From Polynucleobacter alcilacus (lineage in GTDB: Bacteria > Pseudomonadota > Gammaproteobacteria > Burkholderiales > Burkholderiaceae): a stretch of 64,000 bases of DNA. The stretch covers positions 1,144,039 to 1,208,038 of the forward strand of contig NZ_JACVQD010000001.1 in NCBI RefSeq assembly GCF_018881545.1, written 5' to 3'. Position numbers and translations under genes: made by a program. The stretch's first letter is position 1, and every line of letters begins with the position of its first letter. Below the pieces are notes generated by a model, which did not search any database, was not told where the DNA came from, and saw only the letters and a list, made by a program, of their open reading frames with translations. Below, piece by piece: positions 16,795 through 26,215 of this stretch.

Positions 16795-18093
16795 TTAGGC
16801 CGCTTCAGCATCAGGGTCAGTACGTTCAAGCTCTAAGGAGGCGGCCAATAATGCCAGGCGGGCAACTACACCATACAAGTAAAAACGGTTAGGAGCTGCA
16901 CTACCAGGCTTAGCACTCATATCCGGCATTGAGTTTTGTTCGAAAGCTAAGGGCACGAAGTGCATACCAGGTGCGTTCAGATTTTCGTCAGGACCACGAT
17001 CGGTATGTACACGATAGAAGCCACCAATCACATAGCGATCAATCATGTAAACCACTGGTTCAGCGACTGCCTCATTTACCTTCTCAAAGGTATATACACC
17101 TTCTTGAATCAGAACATCACTCACCTCTAGACCTTCCTTAACTACACTCATTTTGTTACGGTCTTTACGGTTCAAGTCCTTAAGCTGTGAAGGATCGTTA
17201 ACCACCATCACCCCCATACCGTAGGTGCCGGCATCGGCTTTCACAACGACATAGGGTTTTTCTTTAATGCCATATTCACGATATTTTTTCGCGGTCTTTT
17301 TCAAAACTTGCTCAACCGCAGCTTGAAGCTCTTCTTCTCCCTTACGCTCATGAAAATTAACGTTTGAGCAACTGGTAAAGTAAGGATTAATCATCCAAGG
17401 GTCGATATCAACCACCTTGGCAAATTTCTTAGCAACCTCTTCATAGGCGGCAAAGTGATTTGACTTCCGACGCACATGCCAACCAGCATGTAAACCTGGC
17501 AATAAGTATTGCTCATGAATGTTTTCTAAAATCGGCGGGATTCCAGCAGACAAATCGTTATTCAATAAGATCGAACATGGGTCAAAATCTTTTAAACCTA
17601 AGCGTTGCTTTTTCAAGCCCAATCTTGATAGGGGCTCCATCAATAGACGATTACCATCTGGCAGCTCAATCCAAGTAGGCTTTTTAATTTCTTCTGAAAA
17701 AGTACCCAAGCGAACATTCAAGCCTGCTTGACGCAAGATGGAAGAAAGACGGGCAACATTTTGTAAATAAAAAGTATTGCGGGTATGGCGTTCCGGAATT
17801 AATAAAAGATTCTTCGCTTCTGGGCAGATTTTCTCAATCGCAGCCATGGCAGCTTGAACAGCCAGAGGCAACATTTGCGGGGATAGGTTATTAAAGCCGC
17901 CAGGAAATAGATTGGTATCAACTGGAGCTAACTTAAAGCCCGCATTGCGCAAATCAACTGAACAATAGAATGGCGGCGTATGCTCTTGCCACTCCAATCT
18001 GAACCAACGCTCAATAGTTGGAGTTGCTTCTAGAACCTTTGACTCTAATTCGAGCAAAGGGCCGCTTAGGGCAGTGATGAGATGTGGAACCAT
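16795..18093 (-). CDS. gshA: Glutamate-cysteine ligase (proteobacterial type seen in Acidithiobacillus)
   Basis: 432 aa, unrelated in sequence to the E. coli enzyme but fitting the smaller GshA family described from Acidithiobacillus ferrooxidans. Recognisable stretches are VDLRNAGFKLAPVDTNLFPGGFNNL near residue 50, VKADAGTYGMGVMVV and DVLIQEGVYTFE in the ATP-grasp-like second half, and YMIDRYVIGGFYRVH. It makes gamma-glutamylcysteine, the first step of glutathione synthesis. First gene of gshA-gshB-EIIA-ptsH-ptsI on the minus strand. Confidence 0.9.
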   Translation of the reverse strand: MVPHLITALSGPLLELESKVLEATPTIERWFRLEWQEHTPPFYCSVDLRNAGFKLAPVDTNLFPGGFNNLSPQMLPLAVQAAMAAIEKICPEAKNLLLIPERHTRNTFYLQNVARLSSILRQAGLNVRLGTFSEEIKKPTWIELPDGNRLLMEPLSRLGLKKQRLGLKDFDPCSILLNNDLSAGIPPILENIHEQYLLPGLHAGWHVRRKSNHFAAYEEVAKKFAKVVDIDPWMINPYFTSCSNVNFHERKGEEELQAAVEQVLKKTAKKYREYGIKEKPYVVVKADAGTYGMGVMVVNDPSQLKDLNRKDRNKMSVVKEGLEVSDVLIQEGVYTFEKVNEAVAEPVVYMIDRYVIGGFYRVHTDRGPDENLNAPGMHFVPLAFEQNSMPDMSAKPGSAAPNRFYLYGVVARLALLAASLELERTDPDAEAA

Positions 18094-18123
18094 TCCACCA
18101 TTGTAAGATTATTAAAAGAAAGA

Positions 18124-18145
18124 CGCGGGATCCTAGGATCCCGCG
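18124..18145. repeat. Perfect 22-bp palindrome between gshA and amtB
   Basis: CGCGGGATCC and GGATCCCGCG arms flank a central TA. It follows the amtB terminator hairpin on the minus strand and leads into TCTTTCTTTT, so it may act as a second, backup terminator hairpin. It lies 30 nt upstream of gshA, where an operator role is also possible. Confidence 0.5.
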
Positions 18146-18147
18146 CT

Positions 18148-18180
18148 TAAAAACTAGGCAGCCAACAAAGGCCGCCTAGT
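18148..18180 (-). terminator. Terminator of the porin-glnK-amtB operon
   Basis: On the minus strand an 11-bp stem (ACTAGGCGGCC / GGCTGCCTAGT, one G-U pair) with a 6-nt loop is followed by TTTTT. It starts 19 nt after the amtB stop. Confidence 0.85.
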
Positions 18181-18198
18181 GAGGGGTAAATCGACTAA

Positions 18199-19674
18199 TT
18201 AAGACTCGTATGCAGTCTCACCATGTGAGCTGATATCCAGTCCTTCGCGCTCGTCTTCTTCCTTGACACGCAAACCAATCACCATATCGATCAATTTGAA
18301 TGCGATGAAAGAAACTACGCCGGACCAGATCAGGGTAGTAATGACACCTTGAGCCTGAATCCATAATTGGCTAGCGATGGAGTAGTCAGCAGCAGCTGCA
18401 TTTGCAACATAGTCCCAAATGCCAGTTCCACCCAATGCCGGATCAGCAAATACACCGGTCAGCAAGGCGCCAGTAATACCGCCAACACCATGCACACCAA
18501 ACACATCCAAGCTATCATCTGAGCCTAATATCCTCTTAAGACCAGTTACACCCCAGAGGCAAAGAACACCAGCCAATACACCTATGATGAGAGCGCCCAT
18601 TGGGCCAACAAAACCAGCCGCAGGAGTAATTGCTACCAAGCCAGCTACGCAACCAGAAGCAGCACCCAACATCGATGGCTTTCCTTTGAGAACCCATTCA
18701 GCAACTGACCAACCCAATACGGCAGCAGCAGTAGCTAGATAAGTATTCACGAATGCCAATGCAGCGCTACCATTAGCTTCAAGAGCAGAGCCTGCATTGA
18801 AACCAAACCAGCCAAACCACAAGAGTGCAGCGCCCGCCATTACATAAACTAAGTTATGCGGCTTCATGGCTTCTTTGCCGTAACCAACTCGCTTGCCGAT
18901 AACGTAAGAACCAACCAAACCGGCGATCGCAGCATTGATATGTACAACAGTACCGCCAGCAAAGTCGAGAACCCCTTTTTGCCATAACCAACCAGCACGA
19001 GCAGTAATTGCCTCGAGGGATGCAGCATCTTTGATGTCGTCAGGACCAGGCCAGAACCAAACCATATGAGCGATTGGCACGTAGCTGAATGTGAACCAAA
19101 TAATCATGAATACTAAAATTGCAGAGAACTTAGCGCGCTCAGCAAATGAACCGATGATCAAACAGCAAGTGATCGTTGCAAACACTGCTTGGAAAGCCAT
19201 AAATACATACTCAGGAATGACAACACCTTTACTAAAGGTTGCCGCAACTGAATCTGGAGTCATACCACCCAAGAACAAACGATCGAGTCCACCAACGAAT
19301 GGCCCACCTTCCGTGAATGCAAAGCTATAGCCATAAATAGCCCAAAGCACTGTAATCAACGAAAAGACCATGAAACATTGCATACAGATGGACAAGATAT
19401 TTTTGCTACGTGTTAAACCACCGTAAAACAAAGCCAGGCCAGGAAGTGTCATCAACAACACTAAAGCGGTACATACCATCATCCAAGCGGTATCTGCCTT
19501 GTTAGGAACTAAAGCAGGAGCGGCAGGAGCGGCCGCGGTTGCAGCAGCTGCCGCAGCAGCAACAGCAGGTTTGGCTTCATCAGCAAAAGCTGGTGATGTC
19601 ACCATGACGCCAGTTGATCCAATAGCCAAAGCCATCGCACCGCCAGCAAGGAGTTTTTTCATCCAAGTTAACAT
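18199..19674 (-). CDS. amtB: Ammonium transporter
   Basis: 491 aa from the ATG at 19674, preceded by the Shine-Dalgarno AGAGAGG; an in-frame start at 19845 would run back through glnK and is rejected. An N-terminal signal peptide ending near AFADEA is followed by an Ala/Pro-rich linker, then eleven membrane helices with Amt motifs (DTAWMMVCTALVLLMTLPGLALFYGG, FAGGTVVHINAAIAGLVG, DVFGVHGVGGITGALLTG). It conducts ammonium and is gated by the GlnK encoded just upstream. Last gene of the operon. Confidence 0.97.
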   Translation of the reverse strand: MLTWMKKLLAGGAMALAIGSTGVMVTSPAFADEAKPAVAAAAAAATAAAPAAPALVPNKADTAWMMVCTALVLLMTLPGLALFYGGLTRSKNILSICMQCFMVFSLITVLWAIYGYSFAFTEGGPFVGGLDRLFLGGMTPDSVAATFSKGVVIPEYVFMAFQAVFATITCCLIIGSFAERAKFSAILVFMIIWFTFSYVPIAHMVWFWPGPDDIKDAASLEAITARAGWLWQKGVLDFAGGTVVHINAAIAGLVGSYVIGKRVGYGKEAMKPHNLVYVMAGAALLWFGWFGFNAGSALEANGSAALAFVNTYLATAAAVLGWSVAEWVLKGKPSMLGAASGCVAGLVAITPAAGFVGPMGALIIGVLAGVLCLWGVTGLKRILGSDDSLDVFGVHGVGGITGALLTGVFADPALGGTGIWDYVANAAAADYSIASQLWIQAQGVITTLIWSGVVSFIAFKLIDMVIGLRVKEEDEREGLDISSHGETAYES

Positions 19675-19687
19675 TTTGAGCCTCTCT

Positions 19688-20038
<351 letters not shown>

Positions 20039-20051
20039 TTAGATGTGGAAA

Positions 20052-20954
20052 TTAGAAAGCCTTTGTTAAGGAAATCAAACCGGTAGATTTACCCAAGTTC
20101 TTGCCTTGTGGATTGGAATAAGCGTAGCCGCCCCCATAAGTTGCCGCATTGGTGCCAACATAAGATATAGCGCCAGATAAACCGCCGCCGAAATCTTTAG
20201 TTACACCCAATTTCCAATCGGTATAACTATACAAAGTACTGTTGCTAGTTCCATTAGCAATCTGCGCACCCGCATAAGAAAGAGAGCCGTTATTTAAATT
20301 ACCCGCAATATACTGATACCCAATGTGGCCATTCAATGACAAGCCCCATACACCAGTGTCGTAGTTCAATGTTAAGTCAGGATAGTAAGAGCCAGATGAG
20401 TTGGCGGTTCCAAAGATTTGCGTTAATGCATAAGAAACTTTGGCAAAGCCAGTTAATGGGCCAAAGGTGAAGTTTTGAGCAACATACACTTCACTAGTAT
20501 TTGGGTTCGTTGCGCCATTAGGCAAGCCTGAGGTCGGATAGTAGTATTGCAAGAACCCAATATCACTCGCAAAGCCTTCGCCAATTAACTCTTTCTTAAA
20601 GCCAGCATAGAAGTCCATTTCAATAGGAGCGGATACAGTTTTACCAGCTGAAGGATTCCCTCCGACGCTGCCATTTTGACCATAAGCATCGCTAATCCAG
20701 CTAATCGAGCTGTTCCAGTTACCAATGTAGAAACCGCTTTCATGCGCGTAATCAAAACCACCTTGAATAGCTGGCTTGAAATTTGACTGACTAAGACCGC
20801 GGTAACGATAGTCGTTAACAACTGTTACGTTTGCAGTGATCGGGCTTACTTCTGGAGCGGCTGGCTCATCAGCAGCATATGCAGATTGCATTGCTACGCC
20901 GCTCAATAAAGCTACAGCAGCAGCTGATAGGGCTTTCTTGTGCAAAGATTTCAT
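20052..20954 (-). CDS. TorF family (Gcw_chp-type) putative porin
   Basis: 300 aa with a clear signal peptide (MKSLHKKALSAAAVALLSGV, cleavage after AYA) and then aromatic- and glycine-rich beta strands beginning TANVTVVNDYRYRGLSQSNFKPAIQGGFDY, the signature opening of this outer-membrane family. It ends in an aromatic residue (KAF), as beta-barrel proteins do. Genes of this family often precede glnK-amtB in betaproteobacteria, and an outer-membrane route for ammonium or other small nitrogen compounds is the natural inference. It is first in the operon, behind NtrC-like sites. Confidence 0.88.
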   Translation of the reverse strand: MKSLHKKALSAAAVALLSGVAMQSAYAADEPAAPEVSPITANVTVVNDYRYRGLSQSNFKPAIQGGFDYAHESGFYIGNWNSSISWISDAYGQNGSVGGNPSAGKTVSAPIEMDFYAGFKKELIGEGFASDIGFLQYYYPTSGLPNGATNPNTSEVYVAQNFTFGPLTGFAKVSYALTQIFGTANSSGSYYPDLTLNYDTGVWGLSLNGHIGYQYIAGNLNNGSLSYAGAQIANGTSNSTLYSYTDWKLGVTKDFGGGLSGAISYVGTNAATYGGGYAYSNPQGKNLGKSTGLISLTKAF

Positions 20955-21066
20955 GTGTTACTCCTTACTTGTTTTAATTAAAAATAAGTTGAATGATTAA
21001 TGCATGGAGTGATCATGAAGCGCGCACCAGACTGGGAATCAGGATCATTCCCCTAAATAATGCCAA

Positions 21067-21094
21067 TGCACCTATTTAGTGCACTTGATTGCAC
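21067..21094 (-). promoter_or_regulatory. NtrC-like operator upstream of porin-glnK-amtB
   Basis: A 17-bp inverted repeat TGCACCTATTTAGTGCA (21067-21083) matches the NtrC site form TGCAC-N7-GTGCA as in the E. coli glnA enhancer. A second overlapping dyad, GTGCA-N6-TGCAC (21079-21094), adds a third TGCA half-site. The sites lie 113-140 nt upstream of the porin ATG, a usual enhancer distance. I could not find a clean sigma-54 -24/-12 element: the best candidate, TGGCATTATTTAGG just downstream, has GG rather than GC at -12. Confidence 0.6.
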
Positions 21095-21138
21095 TAATTG
21101 GGGGAAATTCGGCTGAAATTGCGGTTTTCGGGCCCTTT

Positions 21139-21167
21139 TTGAGACTTTTGGCCACACAACATAAAAT
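21139..21167 (+). promoter_or_regulatory. Putative sigma-70 promoter of ubiK
   Basis: TTGAGA (-35, five of six consensus bases), a 17-nt spacer and TAAAAT (-10, five of six) point toward ubiK, giving a leader of about 43 nt. It lies in the divergent region shared with the porin operon, about 45 nt beyond the NtrC-like sites. Confidence 0.6.
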
Positions 21168-21217
21168 ATCAATGTGTATCTTTTCTACAACTACCAATAG
21201 AACTGTGAATCCCAATC

Positions 21218-21475
21218 ATGCAAAAACCAGGCGAGATCCTCGAACAAATTCAACGTATCGCAAGCGATATGCAAAACAAAGTGGGGGATGCGATCCGAAA
21301 TTCACCAGCGCAAGAGATTGAAAAAAATGTTCGCGCGATGATGAACCAAGGTTTTCAGAAAATGGACCTAGTAACGCGCGAAGAATTTGATTTACAAACG
21401 AAGGTACTTGCTAAAACTAGAGAAAAATTAGAGGCATTAGAGGCCAAAGTGGCTACCTTAGAAAAATCTGAATAA
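21218..21475 (+). CDS. ubiK: Ubiquinone biosynthesis accessory factor UbiK (YqiC/BMFP family)
   Basis: 85 aa, almost entirely helical. The N-terminal half has ILEQIQRIASDMQNKVGDAI and the C-terminal half a coiled coil, VTREEFDLQTKVLAKTREKLEALEAKVATLE, the hallmark of the family. UbiK forms a complex with UbiJ that supports ubiquinone synthesis under aerobic conditions; related proteins also bind membranes. Stand-alone gene with its own promoter. Confidence 0.92.
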   Translation: MQKPGEILEQIQRIASDMQNKVGDAIRNSPAQEIEKNVRAMMNQGFQKMDLVTREEFDLQTKVLAKTREKLEALEAKVATLEKSE

Positions 21476-21496
21476 GACTACTTTAGGTGTTGATTT

Positions 21497-22081
21497 TTAT
21501 TCTGGATAGAAGTCATTAAAGAAGTTTGTGTATTCTTCTTTAGATAACATTATCTTTGCGTTGTCCGCATTTGCGTTGGCGTGCAATACTGATACTTGAT
21601 AGACCCATACACCGCCATCACTCATTGGACGAGTAATCCAACGCACTCGCATGAATTGCTGTGCTTTTCCATCCGATTTTAATGTGATGAAGTAGTCTTG
21701 CGTTGGTATACGCTGACGACTAGCAGTTTGATAAGTCGCACTCTCTTCCTCTACTATTCCACCGCTTGCTTTGGCTCTCTCCAGGATATTATTTTGCAAG
21801 TGCAAGAGCAGCTTTGGTAATGAGGCAATCTGATCGACGGAGAGCTGAATAGAGCTGATGGCATAAATATCATCATCTATTTTTACAGCCTCAAGAGTTT
21901 GAAGCAATTCTTGATCTTGATAAGGAATGCGTCGCTCCAGCTTATCTGGTTTACCAGGAAATAAAGCGGTATATCTTTCTTGAGGTGACTGAACAGTGCG
22001 CCAGTCTAGTTTTGGACTGCAGGCTACTAGAAGAATTGCAACTGCCAGTAAAGCGCATGCTTTTGCGAAACCTTTAGACAA
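21497..22081 (-). CDS. Putative lipoprotein of unknown function
   Basis: 194 aa from a TTG at 22081 that overlaps the lipA stop and has GGAG just upstream; an ATG at 22111 would extend it by ten residues further into lipA. The start gives a textbook lipoprotein signal: [21 protein letters not shown] with the lipobox cysteine at about residue 21. The mature part includes [20 protein letters not shown] and a C-terminal [15 protein letters not shown], which suggests a compact periplasmic domain. I recognise no named family. Probably cotranscribed with lipB-lipA. Confidence 0.75.
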   Translation of the reverse strand: MSKGFAKACALLAVAILLVACSPKLDWRTVQSPQERYTALFPGKPDKLERRIPYQDQELLQTLEAVKIDDDIYAISSIQLSVDQIASLPKLLLHLQNNILERAKASGGIVEEESATYQTASRQRIPTQDYFITLKSDGKAQQFMRVRWITRPMSDGGVWVYQVSVLHANANADNAKIMLSKEEYTNFFNDFYPE

Positions 22082-23084
22082 CTCCCGCTCCGAGGGCCTG
22101 TTGATCAGCATGGTAGCTCGAGCGCACCATTGCACCCACTGCAGCGTGGGAAAAGCCCATGGCATAAGCCTCTGCTTCAAACATCTTAAAAACATCAGGA
22201 TGAACATAGCGCCTTACTGGAAGGTGATGACCTGATGGTGCGAGGTACTGACCAATGGTAAGCATATCTATATTGTGCTCACGCATATCCCGCATAACTT
22301 CTAATATTTCTTCGTCAGTTTCACCAAGACCAAGCATCAAACCACTCTTCGTTGGAATATGAGTAAAGCGTTCTTTGAAATCTTTCAAGAGTTTTAAAGA
22401 GTGCAAATAATCAGCTCCTGGTCTTGCTTCTTTGTACAAACGGGGAACTGTTTCTAGATTATGGTTCATCACATCTGGCAGACCACTAGGCGCGTGCTCG
22501 GAAAAAATATTCAATGCTTTATCTAGACGCCCACGAAAATCTGGCACCAATACTTCAATACGCGTATTCGGTGAAAGTGCGCGTGATTGCGAAATACAAT
22601 CGACATAATGCATGGCACCGCCATCCCGTAAATCATCACGATCTACGCTGGTAATCACTACGTAATTTAATTTCAATGCAGCGATCGTACGAGCTAAGTT
22701 GGCAGGTTCTTTTATATCAAGAGGATCCGGTCTACCATGCCCAACATCACAGAATGGGCAACGTCGAGTGCACTTATCGCCCATGATCATGAATGTGGCA
22801 GTACCTTTGCCAAAACACTCACCAATATTAGGACAACTGGCTTCTTCGCAAACCGTGACAAGCTCGTTTTCACGCAAGATTTTTTTGATCTCATTAAAAC
22901 GAGAATTTCCTGATGCTGCTTTAACCCGAATCCAGTCTGGCTTCTTTAAAACTTCCACCAAAGGAATAATCTTGATTGGAATACGCGCAGTCTTCTCGCT
23001 CGACTTTTGTTTACGAGATGCGTCGTAATTGAGGTCTTGGCGCGCCTCAAAAGACTTGTCGGTATTGGTTTTAATTATGGTCAT
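22074..23084 (-). CDS. lipA: Lipoyl synthase
   Basis: 336 aa radical SAM enzyme with both iron-sulfur motifs: the auxiliary cluster cysteines in [13 protein letters not shown] and the radical SAM motif [19 protein letters not shown] and the C-terminal Arg-Ser-Ser-Tyr (VRSSYHADQ), whose serine binds the auxiliary cluster, are present. It inserts two sulfur atoms into protein-bound octanoyl groups. Its start overlaps the lipB stop by 4 nt. Confidence 0.98.
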   Translation of the reverse strand: MTIIKTNTDKSFEARQDLNYDASRKQKSSEKTARIPIKIIPLVEVLKKPDWIRVKAASGNSRFNEIKKILRENELVTVCEEASCPNIGECFGKGTATFMIMGDKCTRRCPFCDVGHGRPDPLDIKEPANLARTIAALKLNYVVITSVDRDDLRDGGAMHYVDCISQSRALSPNTRIEVLVPDFRGRLDKALNIFSEHAPSGLPDVMNHNLETVPRLYKEARPGADYLHSLKLLKDFKERFTHIPTKSGLMLGLGETDEEILEVMRDMREHNIDMLTIGQYLAPSGHHLPVRRYVHPDVFKMFEAEAYAMGFSHAAVGAMVRSSYHADQQALGAGVV

Positions 23085-23725
23085 GATGACATCAGTTGCT
23101 TTTGTAAATGCTCCAAAAGCTTTTGGCTAATAATCCCCATATTGTCCTTGATCCCAAGAGTTTGCATATCAACCGTCTTTAAACCCTCGTACCCACAAGG
23201 GTGGATCCGCTCGAAAGCTTCTAAATCAGTAGCTACATTCAGAGCTAGACCATGATAAGAACAGTTTTTAGAGACTTTTAAGCCTAAAGCCGCCACCTTT
23301 GCACCAATCCATTCCGCAGGAATTCCGGGCTGCTTAGCCACATAAATCCCTGGTGCGCCAGGACGTCTTTCTGCTTGAATCCCGAAATCGGCCAGAGTAT
23401 CAATCAGTGCCTGCTCAATGCGTGAGACGAATTCTTTTACAAAAATCCCAAGGCGCTTGAGATCCAGAAGGAGATAAACCACAATCTGGCCCGGGCCGTG
23501 ATAGGTGATCTCACCACCACGATCAACCTGCACTAGCGGAATTTGGCTGCTTGGTGAATGCAGATTACTCGCATCACCTGCAAGCCCTAAGGTAAAGACG
23601 GGTACGTGTTCTAAAACCCAAATCTCATCTGGTGTTGAACTGTGACGCTCTTTGGTAAAAGTTTGCATCGCCTCATACGTTGGTACGTATTCCACTAAAC
23701 CGAGATGTTTTACCAAAAGGGGCAT
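23081..23725 (-). CDS. lipB: Octanoyltransferase
   Basis: 214 aa with the LipB signatures [22 protein letters not shown] and, in the second half, [24 protein letters not shown], which holds the catalytic lysine and neighbouring cysteine. It moves octanoate from acyl carrier protein to lipoyl domains, supplying LipA. Located between the DUF493 gene (7-nt gap) and lipA, as in E. coli ybeD-lipB-lipA. Confidence 0.97.
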   Translation of the reverse strand: MPLLVKHLGLVEYVPTYEAMQTFTKERHSSTPDEIWVLEHVPVFTLGLAGDASNLHSPSSQIPLVQVDRGGEITYHGPGQIVVYLLLDLKRLGIFVKEFVSRIEQALIDTLADFGIQAERRPGAPGIYVAKQPGIPAEWIGAKVAALGLKVSKNCSYHGLALNVATDLEAFERIHPCGYEGLKTVDMQTLGIKDNMGIISQKLLEHLQKQLMSS

Positions 23726-23732
23726 CGAGCAA

Positions 23733-23999
23733 TTACAGAACGATACTTACTAGGGGATGTGTAGACAAGGTTCTATATAACTCATCTAATTGCTCACGAC
23801 TAGTAGCGGTGATCGGCAAAGTAATCCCTAAGTAATTTCCGTCCTTAGAAGGTCTTTGTTCAACCTTGCTCTCATCGAACGTTGGATCAAATTGCTTAGC
23901 GATGTGAATAATTGCTGGTAAATATTCTGGATTAGCCTTGCCCATTACCTTAATGGGAAATTGCGATGGATACTCGATCAGTGATTTTTCTTCAGCCAT
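23733..23999 (-). CDS. DUF493 (YbeD-like) family protein
   Basis: 88 aa. FPIKVMGKANPEYLPAIIHIAKQFDP and the C-terminal YRTLSTHPLVSIVL are typical of the YbeD family, an ACT-like small ferredoxin-fold protein. It has no known enzyme activity; its place before lipB is conserved across Proteobacteria, hinting at a link to lipoate metabolism. Confidence 0.92.
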   Translation of the reverse strand: MAEEKSLIEYPSQFPIKVMGKANPEYLPAIIHIAKQFDPTFDESKVEQRPSKDGNYLGITLPITATSREQLDELYRTLSTHPLVSIVL

Positions 24000-24014
24000 A
24001 GTTTTTAGAGTCTC

Positions 24015-24731
24015 TTATTGTTTGCGATGATCTGGCATACCAAGCCATGCACCAGTAATAATATTGCGGATGCAATGTAAGCGGCGATGGAAAAAGTGGT
24101 CGGCACCTGGCACTACTTGTACAGTCAATTCTTGTGGGCGCGCCCAATCAAACACATCGATCAAAGGAATGGTTTCATCCACTTCCCCATGAATGAGGAT
24201 GGTATCTGCAGGAACTGGAGCGAGGGTCCATTTACCAGCAGCACTACCAACCATCACTAAGCGTTCAGCTGGGCGTCCCAATTCAGAAAGTCTTTTAACC
24301 AAATGGCTTCCAACAAAACTACCAAAGGAGAAACCTGAAATTACGAGTGGCAAGGTATTCACACCAGAAACCCAAGATTGATTCAGGGTTGCCTCAAATT
24401 GAGCCCAGCTAGATGGGGTGCGCATCCAATCCGTCACATGCAATAAATCTTCCAATTCGCCAACGCCATCATCATGCACGCCTGCTGTGCTGCCCACACC
24501 ACGAAAATTAGGGCGCACGCTGACGTAACCCAGTTGATTAAAAGCGCGGGCCATAGTCTGGGCAACTTTGTTATCCATCGTGCCGCCCATGAGCGGGTGC
24601 GGATGGGCGACTAAAGCCAAGCCGCGCACTGAATAGGATGGATCATTTTTTAATTCATCAGGAAGGTCAATGGACATTTCTATTGAGCCAACAATGCCAT
24701 TAATCTGAATTACTTTGGTACGGCTATTCAT
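24015..24731 (-). CDS. Alpha/beta hydrolase
   Basis: 238 aa. The nucleophile elbow reads GFSFG, the acid is in HGEVDETIPL, and the base histidine in PGADHFFHRRL. The N-terminal AHPHPLMGGTMDNKVAQTMA and PNFRGVG segments place it with the cytoplasmic YsgA/CocE-like hydrolases commonly beside ybeD in betaproteobacteria. No signal peptide. The substrate is unknown. It sits 15 nt upstream of DUF493 in the same direction. Confidence 0.88.
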   Translation of the reverse strand: MNSRTKVIQINGIVGSIEMSIDLPDELKNDPSYSVRGLALVAHPHPLMGGTMDNKVAQTMARAFNQLGYVSVRPNFRGVGSTAGVHDDGVGELEDLLHVTDWMRTPSSWAQFEATLNQSWVSGVNTLPLVISGFSFGSFVGSHLVKRLSELGRPAERLVMVGSAAGKWTLAPVPADTILIHGEVDETIPLIDVFDWARPQELTVQVVPGADHFFHRRLHCIRNIITGAWLGMPDHRKQ

Positions 24732-24755
24732 GAGAAAACTTTCAGCAATAAAACA

Positions 24756-25064
24756 CTATGCTAATTGCAGACGCTCTACTGGACGCCCTTCAATTAAATG
24801 GGATTGAATAATTTCTTCAACATCCTCTTGATCTACCAAGGTATACCAAATACCTTCGGGATAAATCACCATTACTGGGCCATCTGCACAGCGATCTAAA
24901 CACCCTGCCTTATTAACACGAATCTTGCCCGGGCCAGCAAGACCGAGTTCTTTTACCCTTTTTTTTGCATATTCAAATAATGCAAATGCGTTATGGCGAT
25001 CGCAACAATCTTCGCCATTACTGCGCTGATTTAAACAAAAAAATAAGTGGTGTGAATAGCTCAT
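24756..25064 (-). CDS. [2Fe-2S] thioredoxin-like ferredoxin
   Basis: 102 aa with four cluster cysteines: two near the N-terminus (CLNQRSNGEDCC) and two in KAGCLDRCADGPVMVIYPEG, the usual spacing of thioredoxin-fold [2Fe-2S] ferredoxins. Probably a cytosolic electron carrier; partner unknown. Between the VanZ gene (16-nt gap) and the hydrolase gene on the minus strand. Confidence 0.9.
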   Translation of the reverse strand: MSYSHHLFFCLNQRSNGEDCCDRHNAFALFEYAKKRVKELGLAGPGKIRVNKAGCLDRCADGPVMVIYPEGIWYTLVDQEDVEEIIQSHLIEGRPVERLQLA

Positions 25065-25080
25065 ATAAAAATTATATTCG

Positions 25081-26178
25081 TCAATGTTTCGATTTCATTT
25101 CTGCGGCATTGTTTTGAATCATCCAAATCAATGCAACAGGTAACCATACCACTGAAACCCATTGCATTAACTCATTAAAGTGTACTAAGCGACCTTGATG
25201 CCAATGGCGCAAATTCATAATGAAATACGGGTTATCAGGCAACTGATTGATCACAATAGTGGCAGTAATCAAACAAAATAGCGCTAGCCAAAACTTGGCT
25301 TTTTGTCTCAATCTCAGAGCCCATCGCAATGAGATACTTCCCAGCACCATTCCCCATAATGCTCCAGCTGTGAGCCAGATCAAACTAAACTCTCCACCAA
25401 ACTGGAGTGCAGTGAAGAAAGTCTTCATTAATACAGTGAAACACAGTAGTCCATTTAAGATCCGCCATTGTGGTGCTTTTGCTCTTAAGCCCGATGAGAG
25501 TAGCAAGGCCACACCAAGCCAACAAAGTGCAGTAATGAATGTCTCTTGCACCACTTGATTGATAACGAACGTTCCCCAATCAATTGAACCAAAAATAGCA
25601 TGCCCCCATACACCAGTTCCAAGCCAAGAACTTTGAGGATAGATTTGCGACCAGGGAAATAACAATAAAAGGGTGCAACCTCCCCAATCCAGGCCAAACC
25701 ACTGATCAAAGCGACGACGAATAGCACTACCAGACAACCATTGCGGGCCCAGCGGAATAGCCAGCAATCCACCCAAGAGACCGCCAAACACATTAGCCCA
25801 CCAATCCATCGAGCTAGGAATGCGGGTAGGCACCCAAGATTGCAAGGTTTCTACACTAAACGCCAATAAAGCACTCAGTCCAATGGCTATGCTCAGGGCC
25901 ACAAAATTACGCCAACGGGGATACGTAGCGAAAACTAATAAAAACCCAAATGGGATATAAGCCAGGATATTGACCGATACATCAAATAAAGTAATAAAGC
26001 GGGGTAAAGGGGCATCTAACCAGGCTGAGGCAGATATTCCATTATGAAAATCAAAATCAAAGGGATTGAGGCTGACATAAATGATTAATAGCGCATAGCT
26101 CAGACTCATAGCCCGAGCAAGCGGCATGGCCTGGAGGGGCCAAACAAACTTGTGGGGGCGCTGCTCTTTTTGATCCAT
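25081..26178 (-). CDS. VanZ family integral membrane protein
   Basis: 365 aa with roughly ten membrane segments. The N-terminal third is a VanZ-like domain: YVSLNPFDF, DVSVNILAYIPFGFLLVFA and SFSVETLQSW-type residues (here FSVETLQSWVPTRIPSSMDWWANVFGGLLGG). The remaining two thirds are further membrane helices without a family I can name. VanZ proteins have poorly defined roles in envelope stress and antibiotic tolerance. First gene of the minus-strand run ending at lipA; divergent from birA. Confidence 0.82.
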   Translation of the reverse strand: MDQKEQRPHKFVWPLQAMPLARAMSLSYALLIIYVSLNPFDFDFHNGISASAWLDAPLPRFITLFDVSVNILAYIPFGFLLVFATYPRWRNFVALSIAIGLSALLAFSVETLQSWVPTRIPSSMDWWANVFGGLLGGLLAIPLGPQWLSGSAIRRRFDQWFGLDWGGCTLLLLFPWSQIYPQSSWLGTGVWGHAIFGSIDWGTFVINQVVQETFITALCWLGVALLLSSGLRAKAPQWRILNGLLCFTVLMKTFFTALQFGGEFSLIWLTAGALWGMVLGSISLRWALRLRQKAKFWLALFCLITATIVINQLPDNPYFIMNLRHWHQGRLVHFNELMQWVSVVWLPVALIWMIQNNAAEMKSKH

Positions 26179-26215
26179 CCCACAATTCTAGGTCAGACCT
26201 TTCTACAATGGCGAA

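Noticed and set aside
21045..21066. Sigma-54 promoter for the porin operon next to the NtrC-like sites.
   Set aside because: The best match (TGGCATTATTTAGG) has GG instead of GC at -12, so the element was not annotated as a promoter.
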